DNA of 64,000 nucleotides from Frankiales bacterium. GTDB lineage: Bacteria; Actinomycetota; Actinomycetes; Mycobacteriales; Jatrophihabitantaceae. The stretch is from the NCBI GenBank assembly GCA_025966315.1, contig JAOPUZ010000042.1, positions 62,001 to 126,000 on the forward strand, given 5' to 3'. The notes beneath the pieces are model-generated. The model saw only the letters and a program-made list of their open reading frames with translations. It did not search any database and was not told the DNA's origin. Position 1 is the first letter of the stretch. Every line of letters begins with the position of its first letter. Below are positions 50,104 to 58,894 of this stretch, piece by piece. The translations under genes and the position numbers were made by a program.

Positions 50104-51078
50104 TCACCGGTTCACTAGAATCAACGCGGCGACGCCGCCGACGACGCAATACCACGCGAATGGGCGAAGTGATCGATTCTCGAAGTACCGGCTCAGAAAG
50201 CGCACGCTGACGTAGGCGGCTAGGCCCGACAGCAGGCTGCCGAGCAGTACCTGCCCACGGATGCCATTGCCGAGTGGGCCCATCAAGTCCGGAACCTTCA
50301 GAACTCCAGCGGCCAGAATGACTGGCGTAGCGAGCAGGAACGAGAAACGCGCGGCCGCTTCGTGGGACAGGCCGCGAAACAACCCGGTGGCCATAGCGGC
50401 GCCGGAACGGCTGATACCCGGGGCGAGCGCGAGAATCTGGGCCGCGCCAACCGCCAGCGCCTTGGCCAGCGGAAGCCGGCTGAGCGTGTGGTCGACCTCA
50501 TCGATGACCGCGACGGATTGTGTGCCTGCCAGCTCGGGTGAGCCGGCCGCGGATCGGGCTGCGACCGTTGATTCGTTGTGGTTGGCAACCGAGTAGGCGC
50601 CCGCAGCGGCTGCTGCCCTTCCTTGCTTCCACTTTTCGGACGCGAAGAGAATGAAGCCGTTCACAATGAGGAAGATCGCGGTGGGTGAAGGTTTGGCCAG
50701 CACGGTGCGCAGGGTGTGTTCTAACAGCAGGCCCGCGATTCCCACCGGAATCGTGCATACGACGAGAAGCCAGCCGAGTCGTTCGTTGTCCTCGGTGATT
50801 CGGCGGTATCTGATCGACGTCATCAGTCCCTTGAGGATCGACAGCCAATCACGCCAGAAATAGATGATGAGGGCGAGGGCGGTGGCAACGTGCAGCCCGA
50901 CGATGAAGGCAAGATAGGGGGACTCGGCGTCGCTGACGTTGAGGTCGCGCGCCCAACTGCCGCCGATGATGGCGGGGATAAGGACGCTGTGCCCGAGGCT
51001 GCTGACCGGAAACAGCTCGGTCACACCTTGCGCTAAGCCGATCACGCTGGCTTCGAGCCAACCGAGATGCGCAGTCAC
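50104..51078 (-). CDS. uppP: Undecaprenyl-diphosphatase UppP/BacA
   Basis: The protein has 324 residues, longer than the usual 270 because of an Ala/Ser-rich cytoplasmic loop insertion (about 155-185). Both catalytic motifs are present: GVTELFPVSSLGHSV and ALAPGISRSGAAMATGLFRG. It dephosphorylates undecaprenyl pyrophosphate to recycle the carrier lipid for peptidoglycan and other glycans. The start is GTG 51078. A second, partial uppP begins at 63884. Confidence 0.93.
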   Translation of the reverse strand: MTAHLGWLEASVIGLAQGVTELFPVSSLGHSVLIPAIIGGSWARDLNVSDAESPYLAFIVGLHVATALALIIYFWRDWLSILKGLMTSIRYRRITEDNERLGWLLVVCTIPVGIAGLLLEHTLRTVLAKPSPTAIFLIVNGFILFASEKWKQGRAAAAAGAYSVANHNESTVAARSAAGSPELAGTQSVAVIDEVDHTLSRLPLAKALAVGAAQILALAPGISRSGAAMATGLFRGLSHEAAARFSFLLATPVILAAGVLKVPDLMGPLGNGIRGQVLLGSLLSGLAAYVSVRFLSRYFENRSLRPFAWYCVVGGVAALILVNR

Positions 51079-51157
51079 CAGCTAACCAACTTCCACTGAA
51101 GAATTAGCACAGCGGCGCTGCACCAGGTCATCTTCGAAGCCGGTTGATGTGGTGACT

Positions 51158-51198
51158 ATGTGAGCGAGCGTTGGTGGTGACGCACGACCCGCTCACAT
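51158..51198. promoter_or_regulatory. Inverted repeat between the divergent uppP and DMT operons
   Basis: ATGTGAGCG (51158-51166) and CGCTCACAT (51190-51198) form 9-bp arms 23 bases apart in the divergent promoter region. It could be an operator or a hairpin. Confidence 0.4.
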
Positions 51199-51233
51199 GA
51201 TGCGTACACGTAACGCCTTTTATCGTTGGGCCC

Positions 51234-51356
51234 ATGTGCTCTTTGCGCAGTCACGGTGAGAACGCCGCGGCGTCGAATCGAACCGTCGACCGCGGGGCTC
51301 GAATCGTGCTCAACCGGCCCGACGCGCTTGTTGCGGTGCTGGAGAATCCGCGGTGA
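51234..51356 (+). CDS. Possible 40-aa leader ORF coupled to the DMT transporter gene
   Basis: An ATG at 51234 opens a 40-codon frame ending GARIVLNRPDALVAVLENPR. The stop overlaps the DMT start as GTGA. The downstream chain of genes is joined by the same kind of overlap, which favours a real coding frame. Its own ribosome site is weak, and no family is recognised. It may be a translational leader. Confidence 0.4.
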   Translation: MCSLRSHGENAAASNRTVDRGARIVLNRPDALVAVLENPR

Positions 51357-52246
51357 ACAACACTTGGCTCGTGATCACGCTCAGTCTCGGCTCGGCTTTC
51401 GGTTTTGCCGTGTCGACCAATCTGAAGCATGCCGGCGCGGCCGAGTCGGTGACGTTGCCCAAGCTCACCGTGACCACGATCGCTCGCTTCGTTCGCAGCA
51501 TGGCGTCACATCCGCTCTGGCTGCTGGGCATTGTCGCGGATTCGGTGGGTTTGGTGCTGCAAGTCCTGGCGTTGCATCTCGGGGCGCTGGCGGTCGTGCA
51601 GCCGCTCCTCGTTTCAGGATTGCTGTTCTCGGTCGCGCTGCGATACCTGCGGGCCGACGCGTCCCGGCGCTCCGATCTCGGGTGGGCCGCCGTACTGACG
51701 GCGTCGTTGGCCGGGTTCATCCTCGTGGCCGGGACGGGATCCGGCGTGCAGCCCCACGATGGGCCTGATCGGTTGCCGGCGGTGGTGGCCGCGCTCATCG
51801 GTGCCGCGGTCGCGGTGACGTCGGTCGGGGTGGCCCGGCGGCTTCGAACAGCCATGACGTCGGCTGCGCTGTTGGGCGTGGCCGTGGGCCTGCTGTATGC
51901 GGCGGATGCTGCATTACTCAAGACCGTGAGCGATCAGGCCGTACTTGGCCTCACCCGCCTGATCACCTGCTGGCAGCTCTATGCGGTGATCGTCGTTGGG
52001 GTGTTGGGACTGGTGCTCACCCAGTTGGCGTATCAGTCCGGCCCATTGACCGCGAGCTTGCCGGCCATGTCGGCTGTGGATCCGCTGGCCAGCATCGCCA
52101 TCGGAGTCTTGATATTCGACGAGCATGTGCGTCGCGGGCCCTGGACGGGCGCCTTGCTGGCTGTGCTGCTCGCGATACTGGCGGTGTCGATACTGCATTT
52201 GGGGCGTCGCCAGGCCGAACCGGCACTGAGCGCGAGCAACGTGTGA
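51353..52246 (+). CDS. DMT/EamA-like membrane transporter
   Basis: The protein has 297 residues with nine or ten transmembrane helices in two halves. It resembles the drug/metabolite transporter superfamily, including the magnesium-transport-like NIPA group: WLVITLSLGSAFGFAVSTNL at the start, ALHLGALAVVQPLLVSGLLF, and SLPAMSAVDPLASIAIGVLI near the end. The GTG start has GGAG upstream. The stop overlaps the deacetylase start by GTGA. The substrate is unknown. Confidence 0.8.
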   Translation: MNNTWLVITLSLGSAFGFAVSTNLKHAGAAESVTLPKLTVTTIARFVRSMASHPLWLLGIVADSVGLVLQVLALHLGALAVVQPLLVSGLLFSVALRYLRADASRRSDLGWAAVLTASLAGFILVAGTGSGVQPHDGPDRLPAVVAALIGAAVAVTSVGVARRLRTAMTSAALLGVAVGLLYAADAALLKTVSDQAVLGLTRLITCWQLYAVIVVGVLGLVLTQLAYQSGPLTASLPAMSAVDPLASIAIGVLIFDEHVRRGPWTGALLAVLLAILAVSILHLGRRQAEPALSASNV

Positions 52247-53178
52247 CCGGCGCGGAAAAGCCGGCGCGATTCACACTGGTGTCCTTTCACGCGCACCCGG
52301 ACGACGAAGCCTTACTCACTGGCGGAACGTTGGCTCGCGCGGCCGCCGACGGACACCGGGTGGTGCTGGTTGTCGCGACCCGAGGTGAGCGTGGTTTAGC
52401 TGGCTCCGTGGCCTCGGCTGACCCGGCTGACCCGGCTGACCCGGCTGACCCGGCTGACCCGGCTGACCCGGCTGACCCGGCTGACCTAGGGGCGAGCCGG
52501 TCACTCGAGCTGGACCGAGCCGCCCAGGCACTCGGCTGCCATCGGGTGGTGAACCTCGGATACGGCGACTCGGGAATGCGCGCGGAGTTCGACGGTTTCT
52601 GCTCGGTTGCTGTGGACGAGGCGGCTGAACGGCTGGCCACCGTCCTCGTCGAGGAGGCCGCGGACGTCCTGACCAGCTATGACGCGGCGGGCGGCTACGG
52701 CCATCCGGATCACGTTCAAGTATGGCGAGTCGGGCAGCGGGCTGCTGCGTTGGCGGGCACTCCGGTGGTGCTTCAAGCCACCGTCGACCGCACCGCGCTG
52801 GTTCGGGCGCTGCGCTGGGCGAAGCGGCTACGGTTACTGCCGCGAGCACTATCGCCGGCTGCGTTCGATGCCGCGTACAGCGCACGGTCGACAATTACCC
52901 ACCGAGTCGATGTGCGCTCGGTTCTGGCCGCAAAGCGGGCCGCGATGGCCGCGCACGCCAGCCAGGCCAGTGGCGGTCCGGACTTGCGGACGTTGGCCAT
53001 GTTCCTTCGATTGCCACCGTGGCTGTTCGCGCTGGCGTGCGGACGGGAATGGTTCGTACAGGTAGGGCGCGTAGCCAGTGAGCAGGGACCCTCAGATGAC
53101 ATCTTCGACGATCGGCGCGCCGTTCACGCACAACATAATGGCGCTTCTACCGTGATCCGTGGGAAGGTCGGCACGTGA
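52243..53178 (+). CDS. PIG-L family N-acetylglucosaminyl deacetylase-like protein
   Basis: The protein has 311 residues. The zinc-site motif is SFHAHPDDEALLTGG, with the second part in YGHPDHVQVWRVG. In members of known function this family removes acetyl from GlcNAc-linked compounds such as mycothiol precursors or GPI intermediates. Residues about 59-82 are eight Ala-Asp-Pro/Leu repeats inserted after ATRGERG, close to the active-site face. The C-terminal AKRAAMAAHASQ is typical. It is coupled by GTGA overlaps to genes on both sides. The substrate is unknown. Confidence 0.88.
   Translation: MTGAEKPARFTLVSFHAHPDDEALLTGGTLARAAADGHRVVLVVATRGERGLAGSVASADPADPADPADPADPADPADPADLGASRSLELDRAAQALGCHRVVNLGYGDSGMRAEFDGFCSVAVDEAAERLATVLVEEAADVLTSYDAAGGYGHPDHVQVWRVGQRAAALAGTPVVLQATVDRTALVRALRWAKRLRLLPRALSPAAFDAAYSARSTITHRVDVRSVLAAKRAAMAAHASQASGGPDLRTLAMFLRLPPWLFALACGREWFVQVGRVASEQGPSDDIFDDRRAVHAQHNGASTVIRGKVGT
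52417..52488 (+). repeat. In-frame 9-bp tandem repeat, eight copies, in the deacetylase gene
   Basis: GCTGACCCG is repeated seven times without change, followed by GCTGACCTA. It encodes (Ala-Asp-Pro)7 and Ala-Asp-Leu. A perfect repeat of this kind is prone to slippage, but length changes keep the frame. Confidence 0.95.
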
Positions 53179-53948
53179 GTACTACCGCGTTGTTCATTGC
53201 GGTCTTCCTCGCCTGCGCCGTCGAGGCGGTCGAAGCGACGACGATTGTGCTGGCGGCCGGGACGACCCGCGACTGGCGCTCGGCGCTGGCCGGCGTGCTG
53301 TGCGGCCTGGGCGTCCTCGCGGTGATCGTCGCGGTGCTCGGGCCGGCGGTATCGAGAATCCCGTTGCAGTCGCTCCGGCTCGTGGTCGGTGGACTGCTCC
53401 TGGTCTTCGGTCTGCAATGGCTACGCAAAGCGATCTTGCGCGCGAGCGGCTACAAAGCCCTGCACGACGAGTCGGAGATCTTCGCTCGACAAGTCCACGC
53501 GGCAGCACAGGCGCCGGCCGGTCGGCGTGGTGTCGTGAGCGACTGGTACGCGTTCACCCTGTCCTTCAAAGGCGTTGTGCTCGAGGGGCTCGAAGTCGTG
53601 TTCATCACCCTGACCTTCGGCAGCAATCAGCATGACATCCCGCTGGCGGCTAGTGCGGCAGTCAGCGCGGTTGTGCTGATCGCCATAATCGGTTTTGTGA
53701 TCCGGGCGCCGTTGGCACGGGTGCCGGAAAATACGATGAAGTTCGTCGTCGGTGTCATGCTCACCGGCTTCGGTGTCTTCTGGGGTGTCGAGGGCGCCGG
53801 TGGAAAATGGCCCGGTTCAGACGCTGCATTACTCGTACTGGTGCCGGCGATCGCCGGGTACGCCCTGATGATTGTCGCTGTTCTGCGGCGCCGAGGCTCG
53901 GGGCAAACGCACGCTGCTGTCGCTAAAGAGCGCGGGTCGATCGCTTGA
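53175..53948 (+). CDS. GDT1/TMEM165-like membrane protein
   Basis: The protein has 257 residues and six to seven transmembrane helices arranged as two repeats. Each repeat starts with a Glu-containing motif: ACAVEAVEATTIVLAAG and GVVLEGLEVVFITLTFG, comparable to the E-x-G-D signature of UPF0016 cation transporters, with the Asp replaced. This resembles the COG4280 group of predicted transporters. Manganese or calcium transport is plausible. The start is GTG overlapping the deacetylase stop. Confidence 0.7.
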   Translation: MSTTALFIAVFLACAVEAVEATTIVLAAGTTRDWRSALAGVLCGLGVLAVIVAVLGPAVSRIPLQSLRLVVGGLLLVFGLQWLRKAILRASGYKALHDESEIFARQVHAAAQAPAGRRGVVSDWYAFTLSFKGVVLEGLEVVFITLTFGSNQHDIPLAASAAVSAVVLIAIIGFVIRAPLARVPENTMKFVVGVMLTGFGVFWGVEGAGGKWPGSDAALLVLVPAIAGYALMIVAVLRRRGSGQTHAAVAKERGSIA

Positions 53949-54148
53949 TCTCGAGACTACGGGCCTTCGCTGCCTTCTGGTACGACTTCGTCATCGGCGA
54001 CGACTGGCGGGTGGCCGTGGGCATCGTCGTGGCCTTGGCGGTTACCTACGGGGTCAGCCGGTCGAGCCTGGCCAGCTGGTGGATCGTTCCCGTTGCGGTA
54101 TTGATTCTTTTGCCGTACAGCCTGTGGCGTGCCACCGCCAGAAAATGA
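53945..54148 (+). CDS. Small membrane protein, 67 aa
   Basis: The protein has 67 residues and two hydrophobic helices (VAVGIVVALAVTYGVS and SWWIVPVAVLILLPYSLW). The start TTG overlaps the previous stop (TTGA), and it ends the operon. It may be a subunit of the GDT1-like transporter encoded just before it. No family is recognised. Confidence 0.7.
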   Translation: MISRLRAFAAFWYDFVIGDDWRVAVGIVVALAVTYGVSRSSLASWWIVPVAVLILLPYSLWRATARK

Positions 54149-54176
54149 CCGCTGCCTGGCAGTTCACGTTTCTTCG

Positions 54177-54989
54177 TCAGGCTTCCTCGGCTGACAATGC
54201 GCTGACAGTGTTGAACGGACGCTGTATGTCGCTGCGTTTCACCGCGACGTAGGCCACCAGGGCGATGATCCCGATCAACGCCACACCGGTTACCGTGCCG
54301 TCGCCGAAGCCGAGCCCGCCGCCGAACGAATGAGCCTTGCCGAACCAGTCGGCGAATGATGCCCCGAGCGGTCGCGTGAGTACGTAGGCGAACCAGAAGG
54401 CCGCAACCTCGTTGAGCCCGAAGCCGGCAACGCCGATGGCCGGAACAGCCATCACCACGGCGAACAGAATTCCCGAAGCAAAGAAACCAAGATGCATTTC
54501 GGTCGCGGTCAGGTCGCCGGCCGCGGTGCCGAGGGCAAAGGTGACCAAGACGGTGATCCAGTAATAGACCTCACGCTTGCGAGTGGTGATGCTGTGGATC
54601 GACAGCGTGCCCTCGCTGCGGTACCAAAGCAGGAAGACGACGGCCAGCGCGGCGGCGTAGAAAAGGGTCGAACCCGCGTAGGGCAGACCGAGCCCGACAT
54701 GCAACGCGTCGGCCACCATCGTCCCGAAGACCGCGACCATGGTGACGGCAAACCAGTAGACGACGGCGATGTAACGGGTCGAGCGGAATTGCAGCCACAT
54801 CGCGACGACGAATCCGAGTACGCCGATGAGACCGGCCAACACCAGGTTGGCCTGGCCCAGGAAGTCGGATGCGGCCTCGCCCGTCCCGGTGGTGAGCACC
54901 TTGATCACCCAGAACAGAATGGTGATTTCAGGTACTTTGGCCGCGAGCGGCTCCTGACGCCAGGCCGCCGCCCTGCTCGCTGAACGCAC
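54177..54989 (-). CDS. COG4705-type integral membrane protein
   Basis: About 270 residues from GTG 54989, chosen because GGGAG lies upstream. It has seven to eight transmembrane helices. Conserved motifs repeat with small changes: ITILFWVIKVLTTGTGEAAS, DALHVGLGLPY, ALGTAAGDLTATEMHLG and FAYVLTRPLGASFADWFGK. This matches the COG4705 family of unknown function, widespread in soil bacteria. The repeated TTxxGE/TAxGD pattern suggests a transporter with internal duplication. Confidence 0.82.
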   Translation of the reverse strand: MRSASRAAAWRQEPLAAKVPEITILFWVIKVLTTGTGEAASDFLGQANLVLAGLIGVLGFVVAMWLQFRSTRYIAVVYWFAVTMVAVFGTMVADALHVGLGLPYAGSTLFYAAALAVVFLLWYRSEGTLSIHSITTRKREVYYWITVLVTFALGTAAGDLTATEMHLGFFASGILFAVVMAVPAIGVAGFGLNEVAAFWFAYVLTRPLGASFADWFGKAHSFGGGLGFGDGTVTGVALIGIIALVAYVAVKRSDIQRPFNTVSALSAEEA

Positions 54990-55205
54990 GTTCTTTCTCC
55001 CTTGCCAAGACGCAGCCGAACCGATGTTCCACCAGACCACATGGTGCCGTCGACAAAATGTGAGGGTGATGTGTGTCCGTCCTGCACCGGAAAGTCCTAC
55101 TCTCACGTCGCCATGACGGCGAGAGAGAAGGACTTTCGTGCCGGCGCCGCGCTGCATGTGGCGTAAACTGAGGTATTTACCCGCCCCAGAGCACGGGAGG
55201 CCGCC

Positions 55206-55877
55206 ATCAATTCAAGCTCGATCGTCGCCGTCAATACGATTCGACTGCCGTCAATCAAGCAGTTCGCGCGCCATGGCGGTCGCCAGCTCCTCGAAGGAGT
55301 AATCGCGCCAACCGTCACCTTCTACGTGATGATGACAGTCTTCGGGCTTCGTCCGGCGTTGCTGGCCGCGCTCGGTCTGTCGTACAGCGTCTTGGCGATT
55401 CGAGCTCTGGGCAAGGGCCGCACGTCGGGCATCATCATTCTCGGGGCGGTACTCATCACGGCGCGAACGGCGATAGCCTTTTCGACGAACAATGCCTTCC
55501 TGTATTTCCTGCAGCCAAGCCTGGGCAATTTCCTGCTCGCGTCGGCGTTTCTGGTCTCGGTGGCGAAAAGCCGGCCGTTGACGCGCATGCTCGCCGACGA
55601 CTTCTGCTCGTTCCCGAAGAGCCTTTCGGGTCACGACGGATTGCATCGATTCTTCTGCCGGTTGTCGTTGCTGTGGGCGGTCGTCTGTGCGGCAAATGGC
55701 GTCGGCAGCCTGCTGTTGCTCATCTACGGATCGCTCGGCAACGTCCTGTTCTTACGGCCGGTGATTTCTTACGGCTTGATCATCACGGGTATCGCGATCT
55801 CGTACATGTGGTTCCGCCGCTCAATGGGAGCGGTCGGCCTCCGTGTGCGGTTCGGCGCCGAGCCCGCCACCATCTGA
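55206..55877 (+). CDS. VC0807-like integral membrane protein with probable non-AUG start
   Basis: From 55206 the frame reads xNSSSIVAVNTIRLPSIKQF, then ARHGGRQLLEGVIAPTVTFY. This N-terminal part belongs to the family (LPSxRxLLRHxxxxLLEG). Transmembrane segments and a conserved FFCRLSLLWAVVCAANG follow, for about 223 residues. Between the upstream stop (55164) and the first canonical start (GTG 55326) there is no ATG, GTG or TTG in frame. A strong GGGAGG (55195-55200) precedes an ATC at 55206. Initiation at ATC, or a sequence error there, best explains this. The family function is unknown. If only GTG 55326 is used, the protein has 183 residues. Confidence 0.65.
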   Translation: MNSSSIVAVNTIRLPSIKQFARHGGRQLLEGVIAPTVTFYVMMTVFGLRPALLAALGLSYSVLAIRALGKGRTSGIIILGAVLITARTAIAFSTNNAFLYFLQPSLGNFLLASAFLVSVAKSRPLTRMLADDFCSFPKSLSGHDGLHRFFCRLSLLWAVVCAANGVGSLLLLIYGSLGNVLFLRPVISYGLIITGIAISYMWFRRSMGAVGLRVRFGAEPATI

Positions 55878-55907
55878 CGGCCGCACCTCGCAGGCCGGGA
55901 CGTCGGA

Positions 55908-56735
55908 TCAGGCGTCGTATCGAGTCAGCCGAACGGCGGCTAGCGCAACCGCCACGGCGGTCCAGGCACACAGGACGGCCAGCCCCACCCATGGCGAAAG
56001 GTGGCTTCCTTCTGGGTGACCCCAGAACGCCTCGCCGGCATTGGCCGGCAGATACGGGCCGATCTTGTCCGACCAGCTCTTTGGCAAGAGACCAAGAATT
56101 GGTGGGATTACGAAGAACAAAGCCACCAGACTCGATATCCCCGCAGCCGTGTTACGCAACAGGCAGCCGAGCGCCATGCCGATGATTCCGACCAGCAGCA
56201 GGTAGACCCCAGCCGCAATGACCATGCGCAGCGCACCCGGGCTCGAGATGCCCACCCGCAGATTGTGCCCGGTGAGAAGAGCCTGTCCGAGGAAGAAGGA
56301 CACGAACGTGGACACGATCGATGCTGTCCCGACGACACCGGCGAACACCGCAATCTTGCCCCAGAGCACCGGCAGCCGTTTGGGGGCCGCGGTGAGCGAT
56401 GCTCGGATCATCCCGGTCGCGTATTCGCCGCTGATCAACAGGACACCGAGCACGCCGACGGCGAGTTGCGAGATCAGGATCCCGTTGAGGCTGCTGGCCA
56501 CCGCGTTGAAACTGGCCCGGTCGCCTGGCTCCAGGCGCGTCCAATGCGACGCCGTGACCGCGCATATCAGGGCGCTGACCCCGATCGTCAAGATGATTGA
56601 AACCAGCAGGATGATCTTGGTCGAACGTAATGAGCGGAACTTTGTCCACTCCGACTTGATGACGCGCGCCTGGGTTACTTTCATACCTGGGAACGCCGGG
56701 CGGATATCGGCGGAATGCGTTGCGGCGGCGGTCAT
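55908..56735 (-). CDS. ABC-2 type transporter permease
   Basis: The protein has 275 residues with six transmembrane helices. The start VIKSEWTKFRSLRSTKIILL is the typical SEWxKxRSxRST motif of actinobacterial ABC-2 permeases, and LLISGEYATGMIRASLTAAP is the conserved gate region. The ATG overlaps the ATPase stop by ATGA. With the ATPase it forms an exporter. A BlaI-like operator upstream of the operon suggests cell-wall stress or antibiotic control. Confidence 0.9.
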   Translation of the reverse strand: MTAAATHSADIRPAFPGMKVTQARVIKSEWTKFRSLRSTKIILLVSIILTIGVSALICAVTASHWTRLEPGDRASFNAVASSLNGILISQLAVGVLGVLLISGEYATGMIRASLTAAPKRLPVLWGKIAVFAGVVGTASIVSTFVSFFLGQALLTGHNLRVGISSPGALRMVIAAGVYLLLVGIIGMALGCLLRNTAAGISSLVALFFVIPPILGLLPKSWSDKIGPYLPANAGEAFWGHPEGSHLSPWVGLAVLCAWTAVAVALAAVRLTRYDA

Positions 56736-57691
56736 CGCGGGTCTCCGGAAGTGACCGGGCGGTCGTCGGCACTGTGCGACGGGGTCACGCCATGGGCATG
56801 ATATTCAACGGCATTCCGGGTCAGTTCCATGAATGCCTCTTCCAGTGACGCCTGTTGTGTGGACAGCTCGTGAATACGCAGGCGATTTTCCCAGGCGACG
56901 TCGCCGATCTGTTCAGCGCTGAGCCCATGCACTTCGATCTGTCCGGGCGCGATAGCCGACACGGTGACGTCGGGACTTACCAGCAGTTCTCGCAGCTCAC
57001 TGGATTGCGGAGATCGCACCACAACAACATTGCCGGAGGCCTGGGCTACGAACTCGGCCACCGTGGTGTCGGCAATCAACTGGCCCCGGCCAACCACAAT
57101 CAGGCGCTGCGCGGTGAGCGCCATCTCGCTCATCAAGTGCGAGGACACGAAGACCGTTCGCCCTTCTGCCGCCAGGCCTTTCAGCAAATTGCGAACCCAC
57201 AGGATGCCCTCGGGATCCAGTCCGTTCACCGGTTCGTCCAGGATTACCGTCTGCGGATCACCCAGCAGGGCCGAGGCCACCCCGAGTCGTTGGCCCATGC
57301 CGAGGGAGAACCCGCCGACCCGCTTCTTGGCCACCTCGCTGAGTCCGACGAGGTCTATCACCTCGGCCACCCGGCGGCTCGGGATGCCATTGGTTTGCGC
57401 CAGTGCAAGCAGGTGGTTGTACGCCGAGCGACTCGTGTGCACCGCCCGCGCCTCCAGCAGGATCCCGAGTTGGGCCATCGGCGCGCTCGCGTCACGATAA
57501 CGGCCGCCGTTCACTGACACCGTGCCCTCGGTCGGGGCGTCCAGGCCGGCGATCATTCGCATCGTGGTGGATTTTCCGGCGCCGTTGGGACCCAAGAATC
57601 CGGTCACGATGCCTGGCCGCACGGTGAAGGTGAGGTCCTTGACGGCGACCTTGTCGCCGTAGCGCTTGGTTAGGTTGTGAACCTCGATCAT
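56732..57691 (-). CDS. ABC transporter ATP-binding protein (DrrA/CcmA-like)
   Basis: About 319 residues from ATG 57691, with AGGAG upstream. Walker A is FLGPNGAGKSTTMRM, the signature is FSLGMGQRLGVASALL, Walker B is TVILDEPVNGLDPEG and the H-loop is VSSHLMSEM. The C-terminal extension (LRELLVSPDVTVSAIAPGQ onward) is typical of drug-export ATPases. It forms an operon with the permease downstream. A 21-bp dyad like the BlaI operator lies 120 bp upstream. Confidence 0.93.
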   Translation of the reverse strand: MIEVHNLTKRYGDKVAVKDLTFTVRPGIVTGFLGPNGAGKSTTMRMIAGLDAPTEGTVSVNGGRYRDASAPMAQLGILLEARAVHTSRSAYNHLLALAQTNGIPSRRVAEVIDLVGLSEVAKKRVGGFSLGMGQRLGVASALLGDPQTVILDEPVNGLDPEGILWVRNLLKGLAAEGRTVFVSSHLMSEMALTAQRLIVVGRGQLIADTTVAEFVAQASGNVVVVRSPQSSELRELLVSPDVTVSAIAPGQIEVHGLSAEQIGDVAWENRLRIHELSTQQASLEEAFMELTRNAVEYHAHGVTPSHSADDRPVTSGDPR

Positions 57692-57810
57692 CAACTGCTC
57701 CTGTAAAGAATCGACTTGGTACGTAAGAGGAAATGGCCACGGCACAGCCACGCCACACCCGGAGCGTGGCGGTAGGGAGCCTCCCGATGAGGCGCCCCTT
57801 TTTGGCTTCC

Positions 57811-57831
57811 TACTACATTTGGCATAGTAAG
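57811..57831. promoter_or_regulatory. BlaI-type operator upstream of the ABC exporter
   Basis: CTACTACA...CATAGTAA is a 21-base dyad matching the site next to blaI (63689-63709) at 17 of 21 positions. It lies 120 bp upstream of the ATPase start. BlaI/MecI repressors bind TACTACA-type half-sites. Confidence 0.65.
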
Positions 57832-57918
57832 TCGATCAACCTGAGAGGACGGTGATTGCTCGTCATGTCGAGGTCTTGAGGCGGGACACCTACGCCGCCC
57901 AACCGATCGCGATCGTTG

Positions 57919-58647
57919 TCACATGAGAGCCGAGCTCCTCGGCAGGGTCTCGCCACGACCTGGGCGCCACCGAAGCGTGCGGTATCGGCGCAGGAAGAAC
58001 CACGCGGCCGCGTCGATGAATACGCCCAGTGCTATTCCGGCGATTACATCAGTGACCCAATGCACGCCGAGCACCACGCGGCTCGCGGCAATCACGATGA
58101 TCAGCACGCCCGTGCCGATCTCAAGTGCGCGCCGAGGTCGTCCGAATTGGGTCGTACCCAGAACCAGCATGGTGAGCATCCCGTAGATCGCCGTGCTGTT
58201 CGTTGCGTGACCGGACGGGAAGGCATAACCGGCGGCGTGAGCAATGGTGCCACCGAGTGGCCGCGGCCGTGCCACTAGCCGCTTGACCACCGCAACAGCG
58301 CCGGATGACACCAGCGCGACGCCAATCAGTTGGCAGCCAGCGACCGGGCGTCGGCGCAGGCAGAACACGAACGTGGAAAGGATCACCACGATGCTCAGCC
58401 ACATGGTGGATCCGAAGAACGTCATCGCGCGAGCAGCGCGCACTGCGGTGTCGTTGTGCCGGGCGTAGGAGTCCACCCGAGCCGCGACGAACTCGTCGAC
58501 CCGGTTGTTGTGTGATCGAGTCGCCACCATCGAAAGCAGCACGCAGAACAGCAGGAGAGCGGCGATCCCGATACCTGCGACCGTCCGCGGATCAGGCGTG
58601 CGCGCGAGCAGCACCCCGGACTTGGCTGGAGCCCGGGAGCGGCGCAT
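57919..58647 (-). CDS. PAP2-family membrane phosphatase
   Basis: The protein has 242 residues with five to six transmembrane helices. The three phosphatase motifs are complete: KRLVARPRP, PSGHATNS and SRVVLGVHWVTDV. Members dephosphorylate lipid phosphates such as phosphatidic acid, phosphatidylglycerol phosphate or polyprenyl pyrophosphate. It could complement the UppP enzymes in this window. It is divergent from the hydrolase gene at 58895. Confidence 0.92.
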   Translation of the reverse strand: MRRSRAPAKSGVLLARTPDPRTVAGIGIAALLLFCVLLSMVATRSHNNRVDEFVAARVDSYARHNDTAVRAARAMTFFGSTMWLSIVVILSTFVFCLRRRPVAGCQLIGVALVSSGAVAVVKRLVARPRPLGGTIAHAAGYAFPSGHATNSTAIYGMLTMLVLGTTQFGRPRRALEIGTGVLIIVIAASRVVLGVHWVTDVIAGIALGVFIDAAAWFFLRRYRTLRWRPGRGETLPRSSALM

Positions 58648-58894
58648 GAGAAAGAGTCTCGGCAGCGCTGATGAAAGGACGATGTGACGCTCAGTCGAGT
58701 TCAGACCCTGACGAAAGGGGCTGACACGAGCAGGATCGTGCGTTTTCCTATCCGACCGGCGTGGTGATCATGTCGATCGCGTCGGTGAACGCCGGAGACC
58801 TCCCTTGATGTTGGACGGCGTTAACATGCCGCGGCTACGTTGTGCTCACCACGAGATCGCCTCGCGTCAGACCCTCAACCGGTAGGAGCGCACC
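58648..58894. promoter_or_regulatory. Divergent intergenic region (PAP2 / hydrolase)
   Basis: About 250 bases with no supported gene. It must hold promoters for both neighbours. A weak hairpin CACGA...TCGTG followed by CGTTTT lies at 58725-58740. Nothing else stands out. Confidence 0.4.

Noticed and set aside
2081-51108. The 15-mer CACTGAAGAATTAGC occurs at 2081-2095 and 51094-51108.
   Set aside because: A single exact 15-mer pair is expected by chance in 64 kb, and the flanks do not match.
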